Source: Ganoderma boninense
Taxonomy: Eukaryota; Basidiomycota; Agaricomycetes; Polyporales; Polyporaceae
Length of the DNA: 64,000 bases
NCBI GenBank assembly: GCA_002900995.3
Contig: PJEW03000017.1
Coordinates: 62,001-126,000, forward strand
Reading direction: 5' to 3'
A model generated the notes under the pieces. It ran no database searches, was not told where the DNA came from, and saw only the letters and a list, made by a program, of their open reading frames with translations. Position numbers and translations under genes: made by a program. Each line of letters starts with the position of its first letter. Within the stretch, counting starts at the first letter, position 1. Shown in pieces: positions 23,701-33,390 of the stretch.

Positions 23701-24787
23701 CCGTCAGTCATGACTGTGGAGCTCTGGCGTGACGGACAGATTCAGATCAAGGCGATGGCAAGACGGATGAGGTTGGGGAAGAGGGGAGGGTTGTGAGATG
23801 CTGTGTGGACTTCCCGTTGCTGCGTAGTTTAGCTGCGAAGTGTGCGCGTTGCGGCACAGGTACTTCGAGGAACTTGATCGAATAACGTCCACAGTAAAAT
23901 TTCCCCGCGACGGCGAGTGCCCTTGTTTGGCACATCCATGCTCAATTCCATGCAAACAGCATGGAGCTGGAATCATGATGGGTCTGGCGTACAGACAGTG
24001 CGGCTGAAGGCCGCTTGCGTCGTGGAGCACAGGTTTATGCTAACGATGAGTAGTGAGTTCCATGCCATCGGGCGGACGATTTCCGATGTTGGTAGCGTGC
24101 GGGATCAGCGTTCAGCCTACGAGTTCCACTTTGTCGAGGGTGAGTGACACCGAGGGCTTGACGTGCTTCTTTTAACCGCGTTTTCGTTCCTGACTACTGC
24201 ACGACAGACAATAACAATACCGTCATTTTCCTTGCGCTGGTCCGCGTATTCGATCTGGAGCTTGCAAACGTGTATGGCCATGATTCCTTGCTCGCCAATA
24301 TGGGAGGTGCTGACTTTGAAGGTTGACTAGCCGGAGGACCCGCTAATGCTCAGGAAGTCCGTGCTCGAGAACGAACTACTCGCGCACATCAACATCATCC
24401 CATTCCTAGGTTTCCCTTTGCGTGTAATACTACTATTAGTAGCCCATTTACTCCCGTACATTGTCCAGCCGGAGTGCACCTGTCTGTCCGAGCAAAGTCA
24501 CAGTTAATATTGTTTACAGATGCAACGTGGCTGACTACCCTCCCGCGCAACATGGTGGAGCCGTAGACAACTTGTCGCCATATTGCGCTCACTCTATCCC
24601 AACCTTGAACTGCGCGAGCTCATCAATGTCACCTTCGCGCGCAATGTCAAAAATCTTAGTGTCGGGATATTAACAACGCATGGCACTGCCGCAAGCCCGA
24701 CCCCACGAAATCCTCCCAACATCTCGTGAGAATTGAGAAGGCGTATCTGATCCAACTTGAAATCGAGCATATCACATCTAACAACAG
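20745..24787. other. gene-poor stretch, no recognisable gene
   Basis: About 4 kb. Minus-strand frames at 21286-21662 (two overlapping) and 21982-22455 (157 codons, basic) have no recognised motif. A tandem copy of ACCGTATATATTAGGA occurs near 20971-20990. Plus-strand frames around 23900-24150 and 24395-24650 might be degraded exons of the aspartic-protease-like gene just downstream, but I could not confirm it. Confidence 0.4.
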
Positions 24788-24955
24788 TTTTACGTAGGTG
24801 GTCAGCCTTTCAAGATTCTCCTGGACACAGGTTTCCGATTTGGTGTGTTCGATCTGCGTCTCAACGGCGCTGTACCCAGTAGGAGGCTAACGATCTTGTG
24901 GCGTCTTCTGACTGCCCGGAAGATGACTGCCACCGGGTACCCACATGCGCTCACT
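24788..24955 (+). pseudogene. aspartic protease (family A1) fragment
   Basis: The exon reads FYVGGQPFKILLDTG, with the catalytic Asp in the DTG motif, and stops at a donor (ACAG|GTTTCC). After about 50 nt the sequence NDLVASSDCPEDDC follows, which matches the region after the first catalytic Asp in pepsin-like enzymes. The expected Ser-Asn junction is damaged: every splice choice I tried gives a stop or a frame shift. The flap and the second catalytic Asp were not found downstream. I infer a decayed fragment of a secreted A1 protease. Confidence 0.5.
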
Positions 24956-25910
24956 TATTCACAGACAGATATCCCCGCCCACCTTAATGGCCTCTCAGAT
25001 AGCCTCAGTTGATTTGTCTGGACCGAGACATCACTGTCTACGCATGCTAAAAATCGTGGTGAGTCTTCGGTTGGACGAAACTGTTCTCGGTGTTTGCGTG
25101 AACAAACGAGTTTCTAATGCCTCCACAAGCCTTGGCTAACTTGACGGCTGGTCTAGGGTAGCCTAGTACGAGGCGCACAGCTATTTTAGGTCTCGCATTC
25201 GCCGTAGAGGCTTCTCTCCCCGGCAAGGTGGTCGTGAAGCTTCCGTCAGGCTACAACGATTCATGGACATAGTCCTTGCGTTCTATAATTTATTCGTTAC
25301 AGGCATGCGGCGGGAGAGGATGAAAAAATATATTCGCTCGTCTATCTATCGTTATTCAGCGAGCTCTATACTACTAATGCAATTTTATGTGAGAGGCATA
25401 GGGGCATATACAGTGCAGAGGGGGGTATCAGCTTGAGCATGAAAACGTGGGGCACTATGTTACATCTTCCGCTCCGGACGTCCTACGCTAAGTATTCCGA
25501 CTCGTGTCAAACATAACACCAATAGCTATAGTACGCAAAAGAGACCGCTAATTTCAATGAAAGATACGCAAATCAAACGGCACGCAGACAGCAATATGTG
25601 ATCATTTTCGAACTCGATGCCAAACCCTCCCGCCGATCTCTTCGCGAAGTGCCTGAAGACGTGATTAACATCGGCTCATAATGTCATATGAACCAAGCGT
25701 ACAAAACACGGGCGTACCACCTGTTGCGGTTATCATTGCCGTGTTTGATTCAAGAAATTGTTCACAAGGAACTGGCGGACAGGCATCAGAAGTGGTGTGC
25801 AAGAGAGGAGCCAGGCGTACTATGAGTGGAGCTTGATCAGCTAATAGCAGGAAGACGTGAGATTACTAGCGATTACACGCAGATAAAGAAGCGTACCTGT
25901 GCCTGAACGC
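24956..25910. other. no recognisable gene
   Basis: A/T-richer sequence than the surroundings. One short frame (24945-25139) has no motif. Possible 3' remnants of the protease gene, not demonstrable. Confidence 0.4.
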
Positions 25911-26129
25911 TCATGCTTCCTTGTTCTTCTCTCCGGATTCCATCCGGTTCAACTCCAGGGACTCCCGGCGGCGAGAAGCCGAAGCCAGCGATCGTTCGTG
26001 GAAACGTTCCAGGGCCGGCAAAGCGATGCCGAGAATCTTGTTGCTGTACCAAAAGGCGATGAAGACGATGACTATGGTGGTAATGCTTTCGTAGTTGATA
26101 GTGTTCGTGTTGACGTTGGCAGAAAACAT
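25911..26129 (-). CDS. 72-residue putative single-pass membrane protein
   Basis: An uninterrupted frame begins with ATG at 26129 (MFSANVNTNT) and ends at 25911. Residues about 15-38 (ITTIVIVFIAFWYSNKIL...) form one hydrophobic segment. The C-terminal half is charged, with ERFHERSLASASRRRESLE and a Lys/Glu end, so it probably faces the cytosol. No known family recognised. Just after the stop a CAG|GTACGC donor-like site appears, so the frame might also be an exon of a larger gene. The N-terminal ANVNTN resembles part of the copy B tail. Confidence 0.4.
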   Translation of the reverse strand: MFSANVNTNTINYESITTIVIVFIAFWYSNKILGIALPALERFHERSLASASRRRESLELNRMESGEKNKEA

Positions 26130-26546
26130 TGCTGCTGACACTTGGTGGGGGAAGGGAAGATGGCGGTAGGAATGAGAAAGACCGTCCTCTTGGGCGCTGG
26201 GAAAGAACGCAACACAACAACCCGAATCAGATCGATTACATAATCGACCAAACGAGCCTATGATGGTCCACAGAGAGTCCCTCAGAAATCCCAACAATTT
26301 TAACAAACTACTGGGAGTATGATATGCTTTCCTTTTATGAACTAGTGATCTCTCCTTACATAATAGGCGATCGTCGCCAAGGCAGCAAACTGTTAAGTAT
26401 TGCAGGAGGGCCGGTGAATGCCGAGCCGCCAATCCGGTACCAAGCGCCTATTGCGAATGATCGAATCGACCCGATTTTTCCCCACTCGATGTTTCATTGC
26501 GAGAAAGCGTACATGTTGAGCACTAAGTAAACGGCAAGCGGCGAAC

Positions 26547-27463
26547 TCACAGATGAAGGGCCGTCTCTACTAGGAAATCTGCGCAGAAAGATATCAGATA
26601 TAGCCGCCGCGACGCGCCCTGTTGAGGGACAGAAGAAGGGACGGAGCCAACATTAACGTTCGCAGTTGGCGCCTTCTTCTGAACGGCACAGACTGAGGAG
26701 GAGGACGATGACGGCAGTGGCGCAACGGTGCCGGAAGATGGAGACGAGATCTTGTCTGTATGAGAAACCGCCGATAAATCGAGGACCAAGATGGGTTCGA
26801 ACACGACCTCTGCCTTGTCGAATTCCGGCCCGGCCATGCTCCATAGCGCAAAGCAGCGAACCGGGGGGAGAGTGGCCAAGTTGTGCGTCTGTTCGCACGA
26901 TGAACATGCGATCAATGAACAGCACGACGAGGAAGTACTCACATGGTTCGTTTTGCAAATATCTCAAGTGCCCTGCGCTGAAAGGCCTGCAAGCATTTCC
27001 GATGCACTCCTGTCCCTCCGCCAGCGTTGGAACCATGTGGTCAAAGGCGGATGCTATGACAAAATTATAAGCGTCCCGGCCAAATAAAGGAATCGGTGAA
27101 GTCACTATGACAATGTCCTGGTCGACAGCCTTCTTAGCGACATGAGCGTAAGCCGCAGGAGACCGCGATTGACTGATCTGTTGCCGGGGCGTCATTTCCC
27201 GTCCCAGAGGCGAAGTCGAACTCGGGAGCCTTACCCTTGCGAATAGCGTCGGAGGCGTGTTTGTGAGTTGCGCAGGTGCCGAGGAGGGACTGTACGATGG
27301 CTGCGTTGGGGGTGGAAGAATCGGAAAGGTAAGCAGAAGGGGCTGGAGCATCGGGAACACGATGAGGGGCGGCATTAGGGTGTTGAAGGAAGGGAGAAAC
27401 TCGTTCAGGTCGTGGGTATTGATTATATTGGTGACCTCCGGTACAACGCGCTGGTCGGGTCAT
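26547..27463 (-). pseudogene. copy C of the unrecognised family, most degraded
   Basis: The ATG at 27463 opens a Pro-rich leader (MTRPARCTGGH) and block I (NAAIVQSLLGTCATHKHASDA). The frame shifts near 27170. Block II (PAAYAHVAKKAV) is then read in another frame. Block III shows TWFQRWRRDRSASEM in one frame and RPFSAGHLRYLQNEP in another, so a second shift lies near 27000. Of block IV only a trace remains (LWSMAGPEFDKAE), followed by the Ser/Pro linker SPSSGTVAPLPSSSSSS. No repeat array or coiled coil was found. The intron after block III sits at the same place as in the other copies. Clearly a broken member. Confidence 0.55.
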
Positions 27464-27859
27464 GCTTCAGGAAATTGTGGAGAGTGTGCCTCCATGGGGG
27501 AACGACGCAGACGTCTTCCTGGAGACAGAGTAAGCATACGATATTCCATTAGACCTCTGAGCTGCTTTCCATGAGAATAGACAAAAACCGAAGGATGGAT
27601 GCGAGATGGCTACGACGGAGGTGCTTTCGGTTGAGACGCGTGTTCACTGTTCGGGTCAGTTGAGAGCGGAGGCGTCTACAGAGAATTTATAAGGTGGCCA
27701 CCGTGCTCTTTTCCATCTTGCTACCGCCATCGTCCGAGTCCCACCTTCTGCTTGTGCATTCATCGTCCCCGCTTCTTTCGAGTCCAGTTCCGTCAGTTCG
27801 CTCAAGAGCCCCTCGCTGTGACAATATCTACCTGAGCCCTTCCAACCGATCCCATCACC

Positions 27860-28885
27860 ATGCGTACACAAGTTCATGTTGGGTCAGTTTCATTGAGTGC
27901 CATCGCACCCCCCACCCCGGCGTCCCCTGGGCCTTTTTCACAAGGACGATCTCCCACACTGACAGCCATTTTTTCTCTTTCCAACTGCGTAGCAACCTGA
28001 GCTGGGACATGACCAATGAAAGTCTCCGAAATGTCAGTCCAGTTTTCACAGCGCGCGACTGTTGCGTGTCTGCATTCTCGTGCCGTGGCTGATAGATTTG
28101 TGGTTCATTATGCGCTCCCTCGCAACTTTATAGGCGTTCTCTTCCTGTGGCGACATCTACGACGTACGTGATCTTCTCACATCCCCATCGCACTCACGGG
28201 CCTCCGCCACGCAAGCCCTGTCCTGCCACTCGCCATGTGATCTCGTCATCGGTTTCGCTGGCTAATATTAACTCCCCGCGAACCCTCGCGTCTTATCTTC
28301 TCTTCACAGTTAGTCGTGGTCCGCAACCCTAAAAATGGCCGCTCCCGCGGCTTCGGCTTCGTCACCTTCGGTTTGGAGGAGGAGGCTCAAAAAGCCATTA
28401 CCAGCCTCAATGGGCTGAAACTCGATGGCCGATGCATCCAGGTCAGCTTAGCCAGACCTCGAGGCTCCGACAGAGGCAGAGTTGAAGGTGCGAAGTTTAC
28501 GTTTTGGTACGAGCATACAACCGTCATTAATCTATACCCAATCAGGTCATGGCTACCAGCTTAGCAGAGGCTGCAGTTCCAGTGAGTCGCTCTGCAACGT
28601 GAATTATGCCATGCGACGATGCTGAACGGTGTTGCGTTTTCAGGAGGCTATGGTGGCTACAGTGAAGACTATGGTGTCACCCAAGGTTTGTTTGGCCAAC
28701 CGTCTTTCGGCGCTGTACCCCAAGGTTGCCTTGGGCATCGTTTGGATGCTCAAGCGCTTTCTTTACTATCTGCAGGTAGCTACGGCCAGCAGGGCTTACA
28801 ACAGCAACGTGGTTATGGCGGCAGAGGCCACGTTATCCAGGGTGGCTACCAGCACGGCAGCTACAAAGATGGTGGCTATTTCTAA
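27860..28885 (+). CDS. glycine-rich RNA-binding protein (single RRM), intact
   Basis: Seven exons join without a stop: 27860-27882, 27993-28032, 28134-28163, 28310-28487, 28546-28581, 28644-28685 and 28776-28885, giving 152 residues. All introns have GT...AG ends and are 58-146 nt. One RRM fills residues about 4-80, with RNP2 VHVGNL and a perfect RNP1 RGFGFVTF. A Gly/Tyr/Gln-rich tail follows (GYGGYSEDYG, QQRGYGGRGH), as in small cold-inducible or hnRNP-like RNA-binding proteins. RNP2 has His where Phe or Tyr is usual, which may weaken RNA stacking. The start gives the normal N-terminal spacing to RNP2. It likely binds RNA in the nucleus or cytoplasm; the precise role is not deducible. It is the clearest intact gene of the window. 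Confidence 0.9.
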
Positions 28886-30378
28886 CCACCGAGCGGTCTG
28901 TCGTCTCCAGCCTACCCTCTATCGAACTAGCGCTCTGACTGTTCTGCGCAGTGCCCTTGTCTCCAACGTCGTCCGTCCTCTCGAGGACCAGCGGCGTCTT
29001 TTGATGCGCTAGATCAGTCTAGTTTCTTGCCATGTTCTCCCCTCCTCTGCCCTTGATTTCTTGCACTACTCACTGATCCAGAATACTCCTGAACACCATG
29101 TTGTTTCTGGCTCTCCCTCGTCCGATTTCCCATCATAATGTGGCTTGCGCTCTGAGCATGGGGAAGTCAAACGCTGCCTAACGTATCCTCCCTCCTCCGA
29201 CCTCCGTCGTCTCGTCTTGCTTTGTGCCCATGTCCGTTGTCGGTGATCGCTTTCTCCATGTATCTGTATCATTGTTCCAAAGCATGAATCTCCCCTGAGG
29301 ATTGTCTTCGCGCGTTCTTCTTTCTTCGTACGAACATCTGCCGATCTCATTTGCGATGAGGGCTCATGTCTCGCGGCCACCATATTCGTCTTGTAAGCAA
29401 AACTCGACTTCTCCCTCGACTGACTGATTCCTGCCCAATGGGGTGAGACTACACTACTCTTCACTTTTTTCTTGCTGGGAACGTTCACTTCCATCGTGCC
29501 AGTCACATGGCAGACTTGCGTAGCCTCGGCAGAGGGGAGGTCGACAGACCCAGGCTTGCCAATGATGTTCTGGAGACCGCGGCGTTCCAGGTGGACGGGA
29601 GCGTTTGACGTGGAATTCAATGAGAACGGTGTCGTTTGAGCGAACTCAATGCAACGTACTTACAGTGTATTTACCCAAGGAGGGAGAGGGCACTCATCGA
29701 ACAAGCCTACAGGTCTGCGATTGCTCGGCAATCGTCGGAAACGCCGACTTCCGACCTTCCGACACCAATCGACTGGCCGGACTGCTCGAATGGTACCCTA
29801 CGTGCGCCTACAGACGGTGTCCCGGTTGACAACTGCGTGCATGGAAAACCTCCAAGTTCTTCAATTTGTTTGCCTTTAATGGGTAGTGGCAGAGATGGAC
29901 CCCTCTCGCCCTGGCCTCGCAGTGGGTCTTTGAGGGCTCGGGTGAGCGCTGCGCTCCGAAACACCCCCCCCCGGCCATGCACTCGTCTGTTCTCCGTCTC
30001 ATCAGGTTCTCGTCCGAATTGGGTAGCCTAAGTGCAGGTAACCTTCGGACGGTTTGCTATAGTACACTCTCAGAAACAATTGGGAGGGGTCGTAAATAAA
30101 TCACCAGTCCCAACCTTCATGATCAGTTCTGCCGCACCAGACGTCACACTCAACAAGCGTTTCGAAATGGCGAATTCCACCCAAGATGAGGTGCTCATCC
30201 TCATGCACATAGGCCTCATGATTAAGACGTGCAAAGCGTGCTGATATACGTGAACATCATAGGTGACAGGAACCGCAGGCAAGAAAGCGGGCAACAAAGA
30301 CACGGTAAGTGGATACGAGGGACCAACACATACACATCAAAGCGCTTGGGCTGAACACGCCAGGACAATGTCCTCCAC
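28886..30378. other. no recognisable gene; two hypothetical frames
   Basis: A minus-strand frame at 29066-29620 (184 codons, basic) and a plus-strand frame at 29636-30031 (131 codons) are open but show no known motif. They could be chance frames or degraded exons. The first lies against the 3' end of the RRM gene, in convergent orientation. Confidence 0.35.
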
Positions 30379-33028
30379 TTACTGTGAGCCCGTAGCCGGT
30401 AACAGATTCACGTTAGCATAGCCGGCAATGCCCTCGGCTTGGTCATCCATTACTTCGCCATAGCCGTACCTAGTCGTTGCTTCGGCGTTCGCATTCCCGG
30501 AACCACCCATCGTAAGACCATAGAGATCGGTCGCGTGATCATATCCCATTGCAGCGTCCCTAGGCATCTCGAAGATGCGTGCAGGCATGATGGTATGCGC
30601 ATCGGTGAGATGGCTGTTCTCGTATGCAACAACGGTCTGCCCGTTGGATGTGTTATCCCCTTGGGTGGCGCCGACCTCGCCATACTCTTGCGCGTTGCCA
30701 TCCTGAACGTGTACGCCGTTCACCTGCACGTCGCCGGCATTGGCGGGTTGGCCTGGCACCTGGACGTGACTGTCGCCAATCTGGCCCTGCACATTCGCGC
30801 CGCGCTCGTCCGTCTCGGTGGCGCTGGCGGCCCGAGGATACAAATACCCGCCACTGCGATATCCCTGCGCGTCGTTGACCTGGACGCCAGCAGCGATAGA
30901 CTGGCCGGCGTGTGGCTGGCCGTACAGGCTGACCTCCTGGTCCGAAACGCCGGGGGCGCGCTCGTATGCGGTGCCTGCGACTTGACTATACGCGTGGGAT
31001 CCGTCGTCCTGGCCATACGCGTGCGCATCGTTGGCCTGGACACCAGCGCCGATAGACTGACCGGCGTGTGGCTGGCCGTACAGGCTGACCTCCTGGTCCG
31101 AACGGGGGCGCGCTCGTATGCGGTGCCTGCGACTTTGACTATACGCGTGGGATCCTCGTCCTGGCCATACGCGTGCGCATCGTTGGCCTGAACACCAGCG
31201 CCGATAGACTGACCGGCGTGCCGCTGGCCGTAGATGTAATCATCGGGTCCGTGCGTGTCGCTGAGGCTCCCGCCCTGTGTGTTGCTGGTGTGTACATGCT
31301 CGTTCTGTGCGTCTGCGAACAGGACCTGACTGCCACCCACGGCCGCGGGGTTGTCCGAGGGCTCCACGAAAAAGGCGATCCAAGTTCATCGAACCGAGGA
31401 GGAGCCGGAATTTTGCAGGCGAAGAGCCACGGATGGGTTGTAACGCGATGAAGACAAACGATGTTGATATTTGTGGACCCATCGACGAAGAGGACGTCGA
31501 GTGATTGCCGGATAGAGGTTACGAGCACCCTGACTCTGGAACCAAGCCTTCCGTTCTATCCCTTTGTTTATCTTATCCTGCAGTCAATCTCGAGTTTGAG
31601 CATTCGCATCTTGTTCTCGTATGCTATTGTCGATTCGGGCATCTGTCTGATTAACGACAAGCCCGACTGAGCCAATGCACCTTTCTGATCAGGGGCTACG
31701 CACGTACCCGTACCCGTAGAAGGAGCTTGCTGAGGAGAGACGGGATCCTGTCCGTCAACAGGAAGGACAGGACCCGGTCGCGAGGACCGGAAGGACGGGA
31801 TCCTGTAGCGCAACCGGAAGGACGGAAGGCACAGGGATGGTCATTAGACGGTTGGAGTGGCTAGTCCCGATGAACGAAGAAGGAATGGATGTGGTCGAGC
31901 GAACGGGTGTTGACGAGAGTGCTGGGATGATCGTGGGTGGGAAATACTGAGGTCCGGGAAGCAAGTCGCGCAATGCGGTTGGATGGGATGATTGCCGCTT
32001 CGAAAACCGAGGAGGAAGCATCACGTACGGCACGTCCGAGCCGTGCCGCAGGATACTTTGCTGCGTCGCATTTTGGGAGGTGGCAGAAGCTGTAGACGGT
32101 GTATTACCGAAGGGTGACTGTGGCGAGTGGCCGGAAGATGATGGGGCGACGGCACCGGAAGGCGGGGAGGAAACTACGACAAGCTCCTCTCTCAAGTCGG
32201 GTCCATCGAATTCTTTGCCAGCGACACTGGCATTCGTCCAAATTATCGTGCCATCTGGCATAGGAATGTAGCCCCACGACTGGTGGTAGTTGCCGATATG
32301 GTACAAAGCGTTATCCTTCCAATCTGGGACGTGTTCCGTCCACCCTTCGAAGGGCACCACAAAGGGTACTGAGGTCTGGATATCTTTGGAGAATGAATAC
32401 ACGACTATTGTGGTACACAAAAGATGCTCACATGCGGCGTCCTTCAAATCTTGGAGCCCCTTCGGGCTGCAAGGGCCCGGAAAAGTGCTCTCTATGCCTT
32501 GAACCTGATATCTCCACTGTTCGAACCATCGGACGACTGTTCCTTGCACGCTATGAGGTAATTAAGCAATGCAGCGAATTATAGACAGAGCGACGACGTA
32601 ACGTACATGTGAACGGTCTTCCTGCCGACCTGAGCGTAGAAGGCGGGAGGCTTTCGTAGTTCCCCGGGCTGTAGAGGCATAATAGCTTCACCGATTTCAG
32701 CGAAGTCGGACTCATCGGCCTTGAGAGAGTGGATGGCTGCAAAAGCACGCTCGTGCGTTTTCGCGGTCACAAACAGCGAATGTATCATTTGGCGGGAAGG
32801 GATAGCTGGGTCGAAGTAGGGATGAATGTAAGAGCGGGAGAGCTGATGGGCGGACTGAGACTCGGGGGGGTATTGAATGAGAAATCCAGTCGGCGGTCGA
32901 TGATTGAACGTCATGACCCCTGGATCCAGACGCTGCATCGAGTTAGAAGCGGAGTATTGGCGTCCTGGCGGCGGCGGCTGCATACCTCTCGACGATGGGT
33001 GTGCGGACGTGGAGGGGTCTCCATCCAT
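30379..33028 (-). pseudogene. copy D of the unrecognised family
   Basis: ATG at 33028 (MDGDPSTSAH). Block I lies at residues about 80-118 (MIHSLFVTAKTHERAFAAIH, then DFAEIGEAIMP). Block II lies at about 129-140 (AFYAQVGRKTVH), at a donor. After an intron, block III (VQGTVVRWFEQWRYQV...GLQDLKDAA), and after a further intron block IV (VPFVVPFEGWTEHVPDW, YHQSWGYIPMPDG, IIWTNASVAGKEFDG). The front half is the best-preserved copy. One extra G near 31784 and a missing C near 31583 shift the frame in the repeat and coiled-coil regions. The tail (to 30379) is Gly/Gln/Asn/Tyr-rich. No catalytic motif is visible. It could be a nuclear or cytoplasmic disordered protein; this is a guess. Confidence 0.6.
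30864..31200. repeat. ~150-nt repeat in copy D tail
   Basis: A unit of about 150-157 nt with landmark CGCATCGTTGGCCTG occurs at about 30864, 31021 and 31171. It encodes Gln/Gly/Tyr-rich tail segments (for example YGQPHAGQSIGAGVQ) on the minus strand. The third occurrence is shared with copy A; the others are extra here. Confidence 0.7.
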
Positions 33029-33390
33029 GATGAGACCGACTTTAATTGAGGCTATGGTCCCCCAAAGAACCAGCCTAGTGGAAAAGAAGAAGTGTGGCCG
33101 GACCGTCTTCGAAAGGCAGTTGTGCCGCTACTTTCCTTGCTCCAGCTCATGCTTCCCGTTCATTTACCTAATGTTGTGTGTTCTGAACCGAACTCGCGTG
33201 CAGCTCGTGAAGATTATCAATCCGCGATGTCGTGGGCATATCTGAGGCATTGCCCATGAAATGAGCTCGAAACGGGCCTCCTACGAGCACCTTTGCAGCA
33301 CCTACTGGGAGCGAGACTGGCGATTCCAGAGTGGGCGCCCCCCTTTCGCATCTCGAGCCTATCCGGGACCGCGGCGACCGCGGGCCAAAT
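31173..33390. repeat. direct segmental duplication, unit 2
   Basis: Matches 2860-5130 in the same orientation, including about 360 bp upstream of the ATG of copy D. The paired units lie about 28.3 kb apart. Divergence includes many substitutions and frame-changing single-base indels, and loss of most 54-nt units. Confidence 0.8.
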
